Source: Clostridia bacterium (GTDB lineage: Bacteria; Bacillota; Clostridia; Oscillospirales; Acutalibacteraceae). Taken from it: a stretch of DNA of 48,180 nt. The position numbers and the translations under genes are program-made. The notes under the pieces were generated by a model, which had not been told where the DNA came from, made no database searches, and saw only the letters and a program-made list of their open reading frames with translations. The DNA lies in assembly GCA_024403955.1 (NCBI GenBank), contig JAKSQX010000007.1:1-48180 (forward strand). Direction: 5' to 3'. This document shows, piece by piece, positions 34,072 to 41,513 of this stretch (the stretch's first letter is position 1; each line of letters opens with the position of its first letter).

Positions 34072-34794
34072 TTAGAACTTCAATGTAAATCTTTCACCAC
34101 GAACATATAAGTGTGATACGTGGAGCGGGCGATCTTTCTGATCGTATACAACTTCATGTACTAAAATGAGAGATGTACCCTCTTTTATTCCAAGAAGTGA
34201 AGCCTTATTCTCATCAGCTTCAATAAGAGAAATCTCCTTTGAAGCCCAGGAAGGCTTTACACCGTACGTACGAAGAAGTTCATAGATTGAGCCTTTAAGA
34301 TTACTCTCAAGGAGATAAGATAATGCCATAGGAAAATGATTGCGTTCGAGAAGAACAGCCTCTCCATCTGCATAGCGTACACGGTCAATTTCAACAACTC
34401 TAGAGTTCTCAGGAAGGTTTAGTCCAGCCATATCCTCAGCAGTTGCTTTTTCTGTGCGTGCACCAATAACTCTTGTTGAAGCCTCTTTGCCCATTGCTCT
34501 GCAGGCCTCGTTGAAGCTGTATACAGCCTTCTCAGCGACTTTTGCCGCTTTCTCGGTCACGAATGTGCCCTTACCCTGGCGACGAATGAGAAGGCCCTCA
34601 GCCTCCAACTCCTCCACTGCTCGGCGTACAGTGATACGGCTTACGCCGTACTCCTCGCAGAGCTCTGGCTCAGTTGGAATCCTGGAGTTTATCTTATATG
34701 CACCCGACTCAATACGAGCCTTAATCCCCTCTACAACCTGGCTGTAGAGAGGATTAGCACTTTCTCTTTCAGTTTTAGGAGTCTTCGTTGTCAT
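34072..34794 (-). CDS. GntR/HutC-family regulator, probable amino-sugar regulator
   Basis: 240 residues, start ATG with AAAAGGAGC upstream. Winged helix about 15-85 (PLYSQVVEGIKARIESG, PTEPELCEEYGVSRITVRRA, GLLIRRQGKGTFV), then a UTRA effector domain about 95-238 (RVVEIDRVRYADGEAVLLERNHFP). UTRA proteins next to nagB (NagR/YvoA) sense GlcNAc-6-P or GlcN-6-P. It is the last gene of the glmM-nagB run, so autoregulation is likely. The repeated TATAACG sites at the glmM promoter are candidate operators. Confidence 0.9.
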   Translation of the reverse strand: MTTKTPKTERESANPLYSQVVEGIKARIESGAYKINSRIPTEPELCEEYGVSRITVRRAVEELEAEGLLIRRQGKGTFVTEKAAKVAEKAVYSFNEACRAMGKEASTRVIGARTEKATAEDMAGLNLPENSRVVEIDRVRYADGEAVLLERNHFPMALSYLLESNLKGSIYELLRTYGVKPSWASKEISLIEADENKASLLGIKEGTSLILVHEVVYDQKDRPLHVSHLYVRGERFTLKF

Positions 34795-34819
34795 TATAAA
34801 AGCTCCTTTTAAAAGTCAA

Positions 34820-35551
34820 TTAGCCCTTGTAACCGATCTTATTTGCGAGGTCTTCCTCAAGGAATACATATGCATCACGGTGCATCTTCATGAATGTTGC
34901 TGGGCAATGTGGATCAAGCTTATCTTCCATGAGAAGCTTTGTAGCTGCTTCTACCTTGTTACCAGAGATGATCATGAGAAGAGTCTTAGCCTGCATAATC
35001 TGGCCCATACCCATTGTGAATGCCTTTCTTGGAACATCATCCTTTGATGCGAAGAAACGAGCATTAGCGTCGATTGTTGATTCATCGAGTGTCTCCATGT
35101 GAGCCTTATCCCAAAGAACGTCACCTGGCTCGTTGAATGCGAGGTGTCCATCAGGACCAACACCGAGAACCTGAATCTCAGTCTCGCCACCATCGATTAC
35201 GTCGTTGAATTCCTTAAGGTTTGCTTCTGGATCACCGATACCCTTAGCTACATATGTGTTAGCCTTGTCGATGTTGATGTGGTTGAAAAGATTGTCATCC
35301 ATGAAATATCTGTAGCTCTGGTCATGTGTACCTTCGAGACCTACATACTCATCAAGGTTAACTGAAGTGATTTTTGAGAAATCAAGACTTTCCTCTGCAC
35401 AGCGGCGAGCAAGTTCCTGATACATACCTACTGGTGAAGAACCAGTTGCGAGGCCAAGACGACAAGTTGGAAGAGCACGTACGCGCTCGTCGATTACGTC
35501 TGCTGCCTTTTTAGAGAGATCTGCATAATCTTTACATACTATAACTTTCAC
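34820..35551 (-). CDS. nagB: Glucosamine-6-phosphate deaminase
   Basis: 243 residues, start ATG with AAGGAGTGTAAAA upstream. Converts glucosamine-6-phosphate to fructose-6-phosphate and ammonia. LGLATGSSPVGMYQELAR, TSVNLDEYVGLEGTHDQSYRYFM (seen as VNLDEYVGL and DQSYRYFM), GVGPDGHLAFNEPGD with the catalytic Asp/His region, and a final GYKG. It opposes glmM in amino-sugar flux, which suggests the operon balances cell-wall supply against use as carbon source. Confidence 0.95.
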   Translation of the reverse strand: MKVIVCKDYADLSKKAADVIDERVRALPTCRLGLATGSSPVGMYQELARRCAEESLDFSKITSVNLDEYVGLEGTHDQSYRYFMDDNLFNHINIDKANTYVAKGIGDPEANLKEFNDVIDGGETEIQVLGVGPDGHLAFNEPGDVLWDKAHMETLDESTIDANARFFASKDDVPRKAFTMGMGQIMQAKTLLMIISGNKVEAATKLLMEDKLDPHCPATFMKMHRDAYVFLEEDLANKIGYKG

Positions 35552-35564
35552 CGTTTTACACTCC

Positions 35565-36230
35565 TTATCTTTTCTCTACAATGCTGTCTTTATCTTTATA
35601 AATGTGTGACTCTGGGATAACACCACGAACACAGGAAGTTGGGTAAATGTTGCAATTTCTACAAACTACTGTGCCTGGGTTAAGTACGCTGTTGCAGCCT
35701 ACCTCTACAAAGTCACCAATCATTGCGCCAAATTTCTTACGACCTGTCTCAATCATTTCACCCTCGTTGTTAACGACAACGTTGAGCTTATCGCTCTTTA
35801 CGTTACTTGTGATTGAACCAGCACCCATATGGCTCTTAAAGCCAAGGATTGAGTCGCCAACATAGTTGTAATGTGGAACCTGAACATTATCGAAGATGAT
35901 TACGTTCTTAAGTTCTGTTGAGTTACCAATTACACAATTTTCACCAACGAGAGCTGAGCCTCTGATGAATGCGCACTGGCGAACCTCTGTGTCCTTACCA
36001 ATAATGCAAGGACCGTGGATGTATGCCGTCTGCCAAACCTTGCAGGTCTTGTGAATCCAAACATCCTCTTCTGGATGATCGTATTCTGAAAGGTCAAGGG
36101 TTGCACCGATTGAAAGAATCAAATCTGAAATACCAGAGAGTGCCTCCCAAGGATATGTGAAACCTTTAAGGTAGTCAGCTGCTACTGTGTGAGTGAGATC
36201 ATAGAGATCTGTGATTTTAATGTTAGCCAT
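35565..36230 (-). CDS. Left-handed beta-helix (hexapeptide) protein, GlmU C-terminal-like
   Basis: 221 residues; its ATG overlaps the glmM stop as TAATG. A short helical start (about 1-45) is followed by hexapeptide repeats (IHKTCKVWQTAYIHGPCIIGKDTEV, seen as VWQTAYIHGPCIIGKD; FIRGSALVGENCVIGN), LGFKSHMGAGSITSNVKSD, and RKKFGAMIGDFVEVG. These match the acetyltransferase domain of GlmU. There is no nucleotidyltransferase domain. Stand-alone versions are usually labelled UDP-GlcNAc pyrophosphorylase-like. Context between glmM and nagB supports a role on glucosamine-1-phosphate or a related sugar; the exact reaction is inferred. Confidence 0.8.
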   Translation of the reverse strand: MANIKITDLYDLTHTVAADYLKGFTYPWEALSGISDLILSIGATLDLSEYDHPEEDVWIHKTCKVWQTAYIHGPCIIGKDTEVRQCAFIRGSALVGENCVIGNSTELKNVIIFDNVQVPHYNYVGDSILGFKSHMGAGSITSNVKSDKLNVVVNNEGEMIETGRKKFGAMIGDFVEVGCNSVLNPGTVVCRNCNIYPTSCVRGVIPESHIYKDKDSIVEKR

Positions 36231-37588
36231 TATTTCTTAATCTCCTTTAAGTGACCTGACTTCTTCATTGCGTCAATGATAAAGTCTACCTTATCTTCAC
36301 ATTCCTTATCTGAACCTGCCTCAGACATTACACGAAGAACTGGCTCTGTGCCTGACTTTCTAAGAAGTACACGGCCATTGTCACCGAGCTGCTCTGTGCA
36401 AGTAGAAACTGCTTCCATAACTGCTGGGTCATTTAGTGTAGCATCCTTATCATCAACTACAACATTCTTAAGTACCTGTGGGTACATACGAATGTCTGAA
36501 GCAAGAATTGAAAGTGGAAGCTGTGTATCAACAAGGATGTTCATCATCATAATTGCTGTGATGAGACCGTCACCTGTGTGAGCATACTTTCTAAAGATGA
36601 TGTGACCTGACTGCTCGCCACCAATCATGTGGTCATAAGTCTTCATATTCTCATAAACATAGCGGTCACCAACAGCTGTCTTCTCATAGCCGATACCACA
36701 CTTATCAAGTGCCTTGTAGAGACCAAAGTTTGACATTACTGTTGTTACAACAGTGTTTGAAGGAAGCTGACCATGAGCCTTTAAGTACTTAGCAGCGATA
36801 TACATGATTACGTCGCCGTTAACCTCATTACCGAGTTCATCAACTGCGAGACATCTATCTGCATCACCATCGAATGCGAAACCAACGTCAAGGTTGTTCT
36901 CAGCAACGAACTTCTTAAGACCGTCGATATGAGTTGAACCAGCGTCCTTATTAATATTTGTGCCATTAGGCTCATTATTAATAATGTATGTCTTTGCACC
37001 GAGTGCCTGGAATACTGACTGAGCGATCATCCAAGAAGCACCGTTTGCGCAGTCAAGACCTACCTTGCAGTTCTCAAAGCTCTTTGTTGCAATGTTTGTA
37101 AGGTAGCCGATGTAGCGGTTACGGCCGTTATAGAAGTCGATTGTCTTACCAATCTTATCCTCTGAAGCGAATGGAATCTCAGGAATTTCGCCGTCGATAT
37201 AACGCTCGATCTCATCCTGAAGATCATCATCCATCTTCTCACCGTTATCATTCATAAGCTTGATACCATTATCATAGAATGGGTTGTGAGAAGCTGAAAT
37301 CATAACGCCGCAGTCAAAGTTTTCTGTTCTAGTAATAAAAGAAACAGAAGGTGTTGTTGTAACGTGGAGGAGGTATGCATCGCAACCTGATGATGTGATA
37401 CCTGATGCAAGAGCTGCTTCATATGTATAAGAAGAAAGTCTTGTATCCTTACCAATTACAATCTTTGCACCTTCGTGTTTTTTACCATAATAATAACCGA
37501 GGTAACGGCCGATTTTAAAAGCGTGCTCTGAAGTTAAATCCACTCCAGCCTTGCCGCGAAAGCCGTCTGTGCCAAAATATTTACCCAT
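36230..37588 (-). CDS. glmM: Phosphoglucosamine mutase
   Basis: 452 residues from the ATG at 37588, with AAGGGG upstream. A TTG at 37612 has GGAGG before it, but that lies at or upstream of the predicted transcript start. Converts GlcN-6-P to GlcN-1-P for peptidoglycan precursors. MGKYFGTDGFRGKAG at the N terminus, VMISASHNPFYDNGIK with the phosphorylated Ser, FAFDGDADRCLAVDE (metal site), GGEQSGHIIF (sugar loop) and RKSGTEPVLRVM (phosphate site). First gene of the amino-sugar operon. Confidence 0.95.
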   Translation of the reverse strand: MGKYFGTDGFRGKAGVDLTSEHAFKIGRYLGYYYGKKHEGAKIVIGKDTRLSSYTYEAALASGITSSGCDAYLLHVTTTPSVSFITRTENFDCGVMISASHNPFYDNGIKLMNDNGEKMDDDLQDEIERYIDGEIPEIPFASEDKIGKTIDFYNGRNRYIGYLTNIATKSFENCKVGLDCANGASWMIAQSVFQALGAKTYIINNEPNGTNINKDAGSTHIDGLKKFVAENNLDVGFAFDGDADRCLAVDELGNEVNGDVIMYIAAKYLKAHGQLPSNTVVTTVMSNFGLYKALDKCGIGYEKTAVGDRYVYENMKTYDHMIGGEQSGHIIFRKYAHTGDGLITAIMMMNILVDTQLPLSILASDIRMYPQVLKNVVVDDKDATLNDPAVMEAVSTCTEQLGDNGRVLLRKSGTEPVLRVMSEAGSDKECEDKVDFIIDAMKKSGHLKEIKK

Positions 37589-37623
37589 TATTTTGAGCCC
37601 CTTTCTTTTCAAATTACACCTCC

Positions 37624-37673
37624 ATTATAATCACTTATAACGTCGTGTCAATAAGTCGTTATATAACGTTATA
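37624..37673 (-). promoter_or_regulatory. glmM promoter with an array of TATAACG operator half-sites
   Basis: Minus-strand TTGACA (37646-37651), 16-base spacer, TATAAT (37624-37629). The seven-base word TATAACG or its complement CGTTATA occurs four times: 37636-37642 inside the promoter spacer, and 37657-37663, 37662-37668 and 37667-37673 just upstream of the -35. The last three interlock to form the perfect palindromes CGTTATATAACG and TATAACGTTATA. This is the layout of a regulator site controlling the amino-sugar operon; the GntR protein at the operon end is the obvious candidate. Confidence 0.7.
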
Positions 37674-37688
37674 AAACAGGGCAAAATC

Positions 37689-37713
37689 AAGCTCCCTCTC
37701 TATAGGGAGCCTT
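37689..37713 (-). terminator. Terminator after metI
   Basis: GCTCCCT/AGGGAGC stem with a 6-base loop plus weaker flanking pairs, then TTGATTTTG on the minus strand. A moderate terminator just before the glmM promoter region. Confidence 0.6.
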
Positions 37714-37722
37714 GTCTTTTCC

Positions 37723-38430
37723 TTATTTGTTTTTAAGTCTCTTATCACTTGATGTTGCGAGCTTTGTACCGATTCTCTGGAACACCTCAACAATTATAAC
37801 GAGGAGAACAACAGCAATAAACATTACAAGATATTTATAACGATAATAACCGTAATTGATGGCAATTTTACCAAGTCCGCCACCACCAATGATACCTGAC
37901 ATTGCAGAATATCCAAGGATTGTTGTAATCGCAATAGTTGCATTTGAGATAAGTGAAGGAACTGACTCAGGAATCATTACCTTCCAGATAATCTGGAAAG
38001 GAGATGCACCTGTGCTCTGCGCCATCTCGATAATATTAGGGTTAACTTCACGGAGTGAGCTCTCAACAAGTCGAGCAATAAATGGAAACGCTGCAATAAC
38101 GAGTGGCACAACCGATGCCATAGTACCAACAGATGTTCCAACAATAGCACGTGTAATTGGAATTACAAGAATCATCAAAATAAGGAACGGTACCGAACGA
38201 AGGATGTTGATGATTCCTCCAAGAATTGTCATGAACCACTTTGGGAGAGGAAGTACACCATTCTTCTCGCCTACTACAAGAAGTACGCCTAGAGGAAGAC
38301 CGATAACAATAGCAATAGCTGTTGCAAGGACGGTTACATAAAGAGTCTCCCAAATTGCAAGGCCAAATTCACTTTGAATAATAGAGACAGCTTCATTCCA
38401 AGCCTCTGCTGTAAAAGCCTTACTCAACAT
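37723..38430 (-). CDS. metI: Methionine ABC transporter permease
   Basis: 235 residues from the ATG at 38430, 9 bases after AGGAGG; an earlier ATG has only 3 bases of spacing. It overlaps the metN end by 11 bases. MetI-type permease with about five membrane helices and the coupling loop EVNPNIIEMAQSTGASPFQIIWKVMIPES (the EAA-loop G at AQSTGAS). It carries D/L-methionine with MetN and MetQ. Distal gene of the operon. Confidence 0.94.
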   Translation of the reverse strand: MLSKAFTAEAWNEAVSIIQSEFGLAIWETLYVTVLATAIAIVIGLPLGVLLVVGEKNGVLPLPKWFMTILGGIINILRSVPFLILMILVIPITRAIVGTSVGTMASVVPLVIAAFPFIARLVESSLREVNPNIIEMAQSTGASPFQIIWKVMIPESVPSLISNATIAITTILGYSAMSGIIGGGGLGKIAINYGYYRYKYLVMFIAVVLLVIIVEVFQRIGTKLATSSDKRLKNK

Positions 38431-39439
38431 CGCCATCCACCTCCTCAACTATAACATCAGCAACTGACTCAAGATACTCCTTCGCACGGAGCATCTCAGA
38501 GCGTGGGCCCATAATACCAAGAATCATATTTCCGTAAGCGCGTTCGCCTATAGACTTTGTGCTGGCGCCAAGAATAGACGCCTCGATACCAAGATCCTTA
38601 GCAAGCTGAGCAATAAGAGGGCGCTCAGTTGCGACAGCACCGTTAAATACGACGCGAATGCGCTGCTCACCCTCGCGAAGTGCGAGAATGTCAGGATTTA
38701 CGCCACCATCTGGATATACAAGATGACGTGCAGCAGATGACTTTGGATGTGAGAATATATCAGCAACTTCGCCCTCCTCAACAACTTCACCGTTTTCGAG
38801 AATAGCTACTCGGTCACAGATCTCCTCAACAACAGACATCTGATGTGTGATAACAATACAGGTGATTCCAAACTCTTTGTTGATATCTTTGATGAGTTCA
38901 AGAATCTGATGTGTTGTCTTTGGGTCAAGAGCAGATGTTGCTTCGTCGCAGAGCAAAACTTTAGGATTTGTTGCGAGCGCACGAGCAATAGCTATACGCT
39001 GCTGCTGACCACCCGAGAGCTGTGCTGGATAAGCATTAGCTTTATCAGGGAGACCAACAGTTTCAAGAAGTTCCATTGCGCGCTTTTCAGCCTCTGCTTT
39101 TTTAACGCCAATGAGTTCAAGTGGGAAACAGATGTTTTTAAGACATGTGCGTTGCATAAGCAAATTGAAGCTTTGGAAAATCATTGTTACTTCTTTGCGC
39201 TTTGCGCGAAGTTCCGACTCTTTGAGCGCGCCCATATCAACCCCATCAATAATGACAGAGCCTTCAGTTGGGCGTTCCAACATGTTTATGCAGCGTACCA
39301 AAGTACTTTTACCGGCGCCAGACATACCGATGATACCGTATATGCTACCATCTTCAATTGTGAGGTTTACATTTTTAAGCGCCTCAACCTCATTGTCCGC
39401 ACCAACAAAAGTTTTGGTTAGGTTTTTAATTTCGATCAT
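38420..39439 (-). CDS. metN: Methionine ABC transporter ATP-binding protein
   Basis: 339 residues, start ATG with AGGTGGGA upstream. Walker A GMSGAGKSTL, Q-loop MIFQSFNLL, signature LSGGQQQRIAIARAL, Walker B VLLCDEATSALD, H-loop ITHQMSVVEEI. The C-terminal NIL domain (about 260-335, RIRVVFNGAVATERPLIAQL) binds methionine and inhibits transport when the cell is replete, a known feature of MetN. A UUCG hairpin separates it from metQ. Confidence 0.95.
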   Translation of the reverse strand: MIEIKNLTKTFVGADNEVEALKNVNLTIEDGSIYGIIGMSGAGKSTLVRCINMLERPTEGSVIIDGVDMGALKESELRAKRKEVTMIFQSFNLLMQRTCLKNICFPLELIGVKKAEAEKRAMELLETVGLPDKANAYPAQLSGGQQQRIAIARALATNPKVLLCDEATSALDPKTTHQILELIKDINKEFGITCIVITHQMSVVEEICDRVAILENGEVVEEGEVADIFSHPKSSAARHLVYPDGGVNPDILALREGEQRIRVVFNGAVATERPLIAQLAKDLGIEASILGASTKSIGERAYGNMILGIMGPRSEMLRAKEYLESVADVIVEEVDGDVE

Positions 39440-39466
39440 TTATTTTCCCACCTAGACAGATTAATT

Positions 39467-39490
39467 CGCCGACCACCGAAGTGGTCGGCG
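39467..39490 (-). terminator. UUCG-loop hairpin between metQ and metN
   Basis: Perfect 10-bp stem CGCCGACCAC/GTGGTCGGCG closed by TTCG on the minus strand, a very stable tetraloop. The sequence after it is AATTAATCTG, with no T run, so it is not a full terminator. It probably stabilises the metQ end or lowers read-through into metNI. Confidence 0.6.
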
Positions 39491-39509
39491 ACAAATATTA
39501 AACTAGCAA

Positions 39510-40361
39510 TTACTCACCCTTAATAGCATCAAGTGTTGACTTTGTTGCACTGTAGATGCCCATTGGCTCGTGATGAACAGGGAGAACTGATACAAGGTGT
39601 GTGCCATTCTCCTCGTTAAAGTTATCAAGATAAGGAATATGCTGGAAATAGTTTGCATCAACTTCGCCTGCCTCAACAACGTTGTTTGGCTGAACGTAGT
39701 CTGTGTATTCCTTAATGTCGAGTGTGATATCGAACTTAGCAAGGATATCCTTTGCAACCTTTAAGATGTCACAGTGAGGTGTTGGAGAAGCAGCGATTGT
39801 GATTGTCTCGCCCTTAAGAGCAGCATAATCAACATCTTCAGCCTTACCGTCAGCTGTTACGTTTTCAAGGTCACATACAATAGCGCCTGCATATGTCTTT
39901 TTCATAAAGTCAACTACTGGCTGGCTGTTAATAGCAGCAACGAGAGCCTTAATCTTTGGAAGATCTTCATTGCCCTCTTTTACAACGATTACGTTAGGGT
40001 AAGAAACGTCTGTGCCCTCTGTTGTAATTGGAGAGATGCCAGCTGAGATAGCATAGTTTGAGTTGATGATTGCGTAATCCATATCCTGAAGTACTGAAGG
40101 AAGCTGAGCTGCCTCAACCTCTTTGAAAGTGATGTTGTAAGGATTATCAACAACATCGAGTACAGTTGCCTGTACATCGTCACCTTCGAGATCCTTAAGA
40201 GTGATGTAACCAAGACTCTGGAGGAGTTCGAGTGCACGAGCTTCGTTTGTTGGGTCGTTAGGGATACCAATTGTGATGCCGCCCTTAGCGCCCCCGCCTG
40301 CACAAGCTGCAAGGCTGAAGCAAAGTACTAATGCAAGTACAAGTGAAATTATTCTCTTCAT
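39510..40361 (-). CDS. metQ: Methionine-binding lipoprotein
   Basis: 283 residues, start ATG with AAAGGAGATAATATT upstream. Lipoprotein signal peptide with lipobox LAAC (residues 17-20, lipidated Cys20), then the NlpA/MetQ fold: YNITFKEVEAAQLPSVLQD, DYAIINSNYAIS, and VVDFMKKTYAGAIV. Surface binding protein of the MetNI transporter. It comes first of the three transporter genes and 62 bases after cysK. Binding specificity for methionine rather than cysteine is inferred from the family. Confidence 0.93.
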   Translation of the reverse strand: MKRIISLVLALVLCFSLAACAGGGAKGGITIGIPNDPTNEARALELLQSLGYITLKDLEGDDVQATVLDVVDNPYNITFKEVEAAQLPSVLQDMDYAIINSNYAISAGISPITTEGTDVSYPNVIVVKEGNEDLPKIKALVAAINSQPVVDFMKKTYAGAIVCDLENVTADGKAEDVDYAALKGETITIAASPTPHCDILKVAKDILAKFDITLDIKEYTDYVQPNNVVEAGEVDANYFQHIPYLDNFNEENGTHLVSVLPVHHEPMGIYSATKSTLDAIKGE

Positions 40362-40423
40362 AATATTATCTCCTTTGCTAAAATAAATAACTTCTAAATT
40401 TTACACTAATAATACTATAAAAG

Positions 40424-41353
40424 TCAATCAGAAAACATAGGTGTTGAAAGGTATCTATCTCCAGTGTCTGGAAGAATTGCAACGATTGTCTTGTCCACAT
40501 TTTCAGGTCTGGCCGCGAGGACAAGTGCGGCGTGAAGCGCAGCACCAGAGGTGATGCCACAGAGAATACCTTCACGCTGTCCCAAAGAGCGGCCAGCAGC
40601 ATACGCATCAGAGTCAGAAACGCATATGATTTCATCAATCAAAGACTGATCCAAAATCTCTGGAATAAAGTTCGCTCCGATACCCTGAAGACCATGTGCT
40701 CCGGCAACTCCTTTTGAAAGAAGTGGAGAGGTCTCAGGCTCAACTGCTACAACCTTGATATTTGGGTTCTGTTCTTTGAGATATTTTCCTATACCTGTGA
40801 GGGTTCCGCCCGTTCCGACACCTGCAACTAGGATGTCAATTTTACCGTCTGTATCATCCCAAATTTCAGGTCCAGTTGTCAAAATATGAGCCTTAGGATT
40901 TGATGGATTTACAAACTGTCCAGCGATAATTGAGCCAGGTAAAGACGCCTTTATTTCCTCGGCCTTTGCGATGGCGCCCTTCATACCCTCTGCACCCGGT
41001 GTCAAAACGAGTTCTGCACCATATGCTTTCATAAGTTTTTGGCGCTCAACAGACATGGAATCTGGCATTACAATTATGGTCTTGTAGCCACGCGCAGCAG
41101 CTATTGCCGAAAGGCCAATTCCAGTATTTCCGGACGTCGGTTCAATTATTGTCGCGCCAGCTTTGAGAGCCCCGCTCTCCTCCGCATCAAGTATCATCTG
41201 CAGAGCGGCGCGATCCTTGATTGAACCAGCCGGATTCAAATATTCAAGTTTTAACAAAACATCAGCAGAAACACCGGCGTCTGAAATTAAATTATTTGGT
41301 CTAAAAAGCGGTGTGTTGCCGATTAGTTCTGTGATTGAGTCGAAAATAATCAT
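40424..41353 (-). CDS. cysK: Cysteine synthase A
   Basis: 309 residues from the ATG at 41353, with AGAGGA 6 bases upstream; a longer frame to 41380 lies at the -10 region. PLP enzyme making cysteine from O-acetylserine and sulfide: GNTPLFRPNNL, NPAGSIKDRAA with the PLP-bound Lys, PTSGNTGIGLSAIAA, GVGTGGTLTGIGKYL (PLP phosphate), and the C-terminal ILPDTGDRYLSTPMF. It heads a likely cysK-metQ-metN-metI transcript linking cysteine and methionine supply. Confidence 0.95.
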   Translation of the reverse strand: MIIFDSITELIGNTPLFRPNNLISDAGVSADVLLKLEYLNPAGSIKDRAALQMILDAEESGALKAGATIIEPTSGNTGIGLSAIAAARGYKTIIVMPDSMSVERQKLMKAYGAELVLTPGAEGMKGAIAKAEEIKASLPGSIIAGQFVNPSNPKAHILTTGPEIWDDTDGKIDILVAGVGTGGTLTGIGKYLKEQNPNIKVVAVEPETSPLLSKGVAGAHGLQGIGANFIPEILDQSLIDEIICVSDSDAYAAGRSLGQREGILCGITSGAALHAALVLAARPENVDKTIVAILPDTGDRYLSTPMFSD

Positions 41354-41382
41354 AAGTTTTCCTCTTTTTCTAAGATACATAA

Positions 41383-41411
41383 ATTTTACTAGCGAAGCCC
41401 CTTTATGTCAA
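41383..41411 (-). promoter_or_regulatory. Promoter of cysK-metQNI
   Basis: Minus-strand TTGACA, 17-base spacer, TAAAAT, near-consensus. The start falls near 41376, upstream of the cysK ribosome site. No S-box (SAM riboswitch) is visible between it and cysK. Confidence 0.75.
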
Positions 41412-41418
41412 TTTATGT

Positions 41419-41447
41419 TTGACCATTTAAAGGTATTATGTTAAACT
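41419..41447 (+). promoter_or_regulatory. Promoter of ileS
   Basis: TTGACC, 17-base spacer, TAAACT; start near 41454. Its -35 lies 7 bases from that of the divergent cysK promoter. The leader is only about 60 bases, so there is no room for a T-box. Confidence 0.65.
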
Positions 41448-41513
41448 CTTTTTGCTTTAATATTATAAAGGGTCGTGTCGAAGATAAAGGCACCACTCTT
41501 AGGAGGTACACAG

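Noticed and set aside
37589..37612. glmM start at the upstream TTG (37612)
   Set aside because: GGAGG before it lies at or upstream of the predicted transcription start, and the ATG at 37588 has its own AAGGGG and matches the usual GlmM N terminus.
41354..41382. SAM riboswitch for the cysK-metQNI operon
   Set aside because: The cysK leader is too short, and the 62-base cysK-metQ gap shows no S-box motifs.
41454..41513. Possible T-box leader upstream of ileS
   Set aside because: The leader from the predicted start is only about 60 bases, and no AGGGUGGNACCGCG-like sequence or terminator is present.
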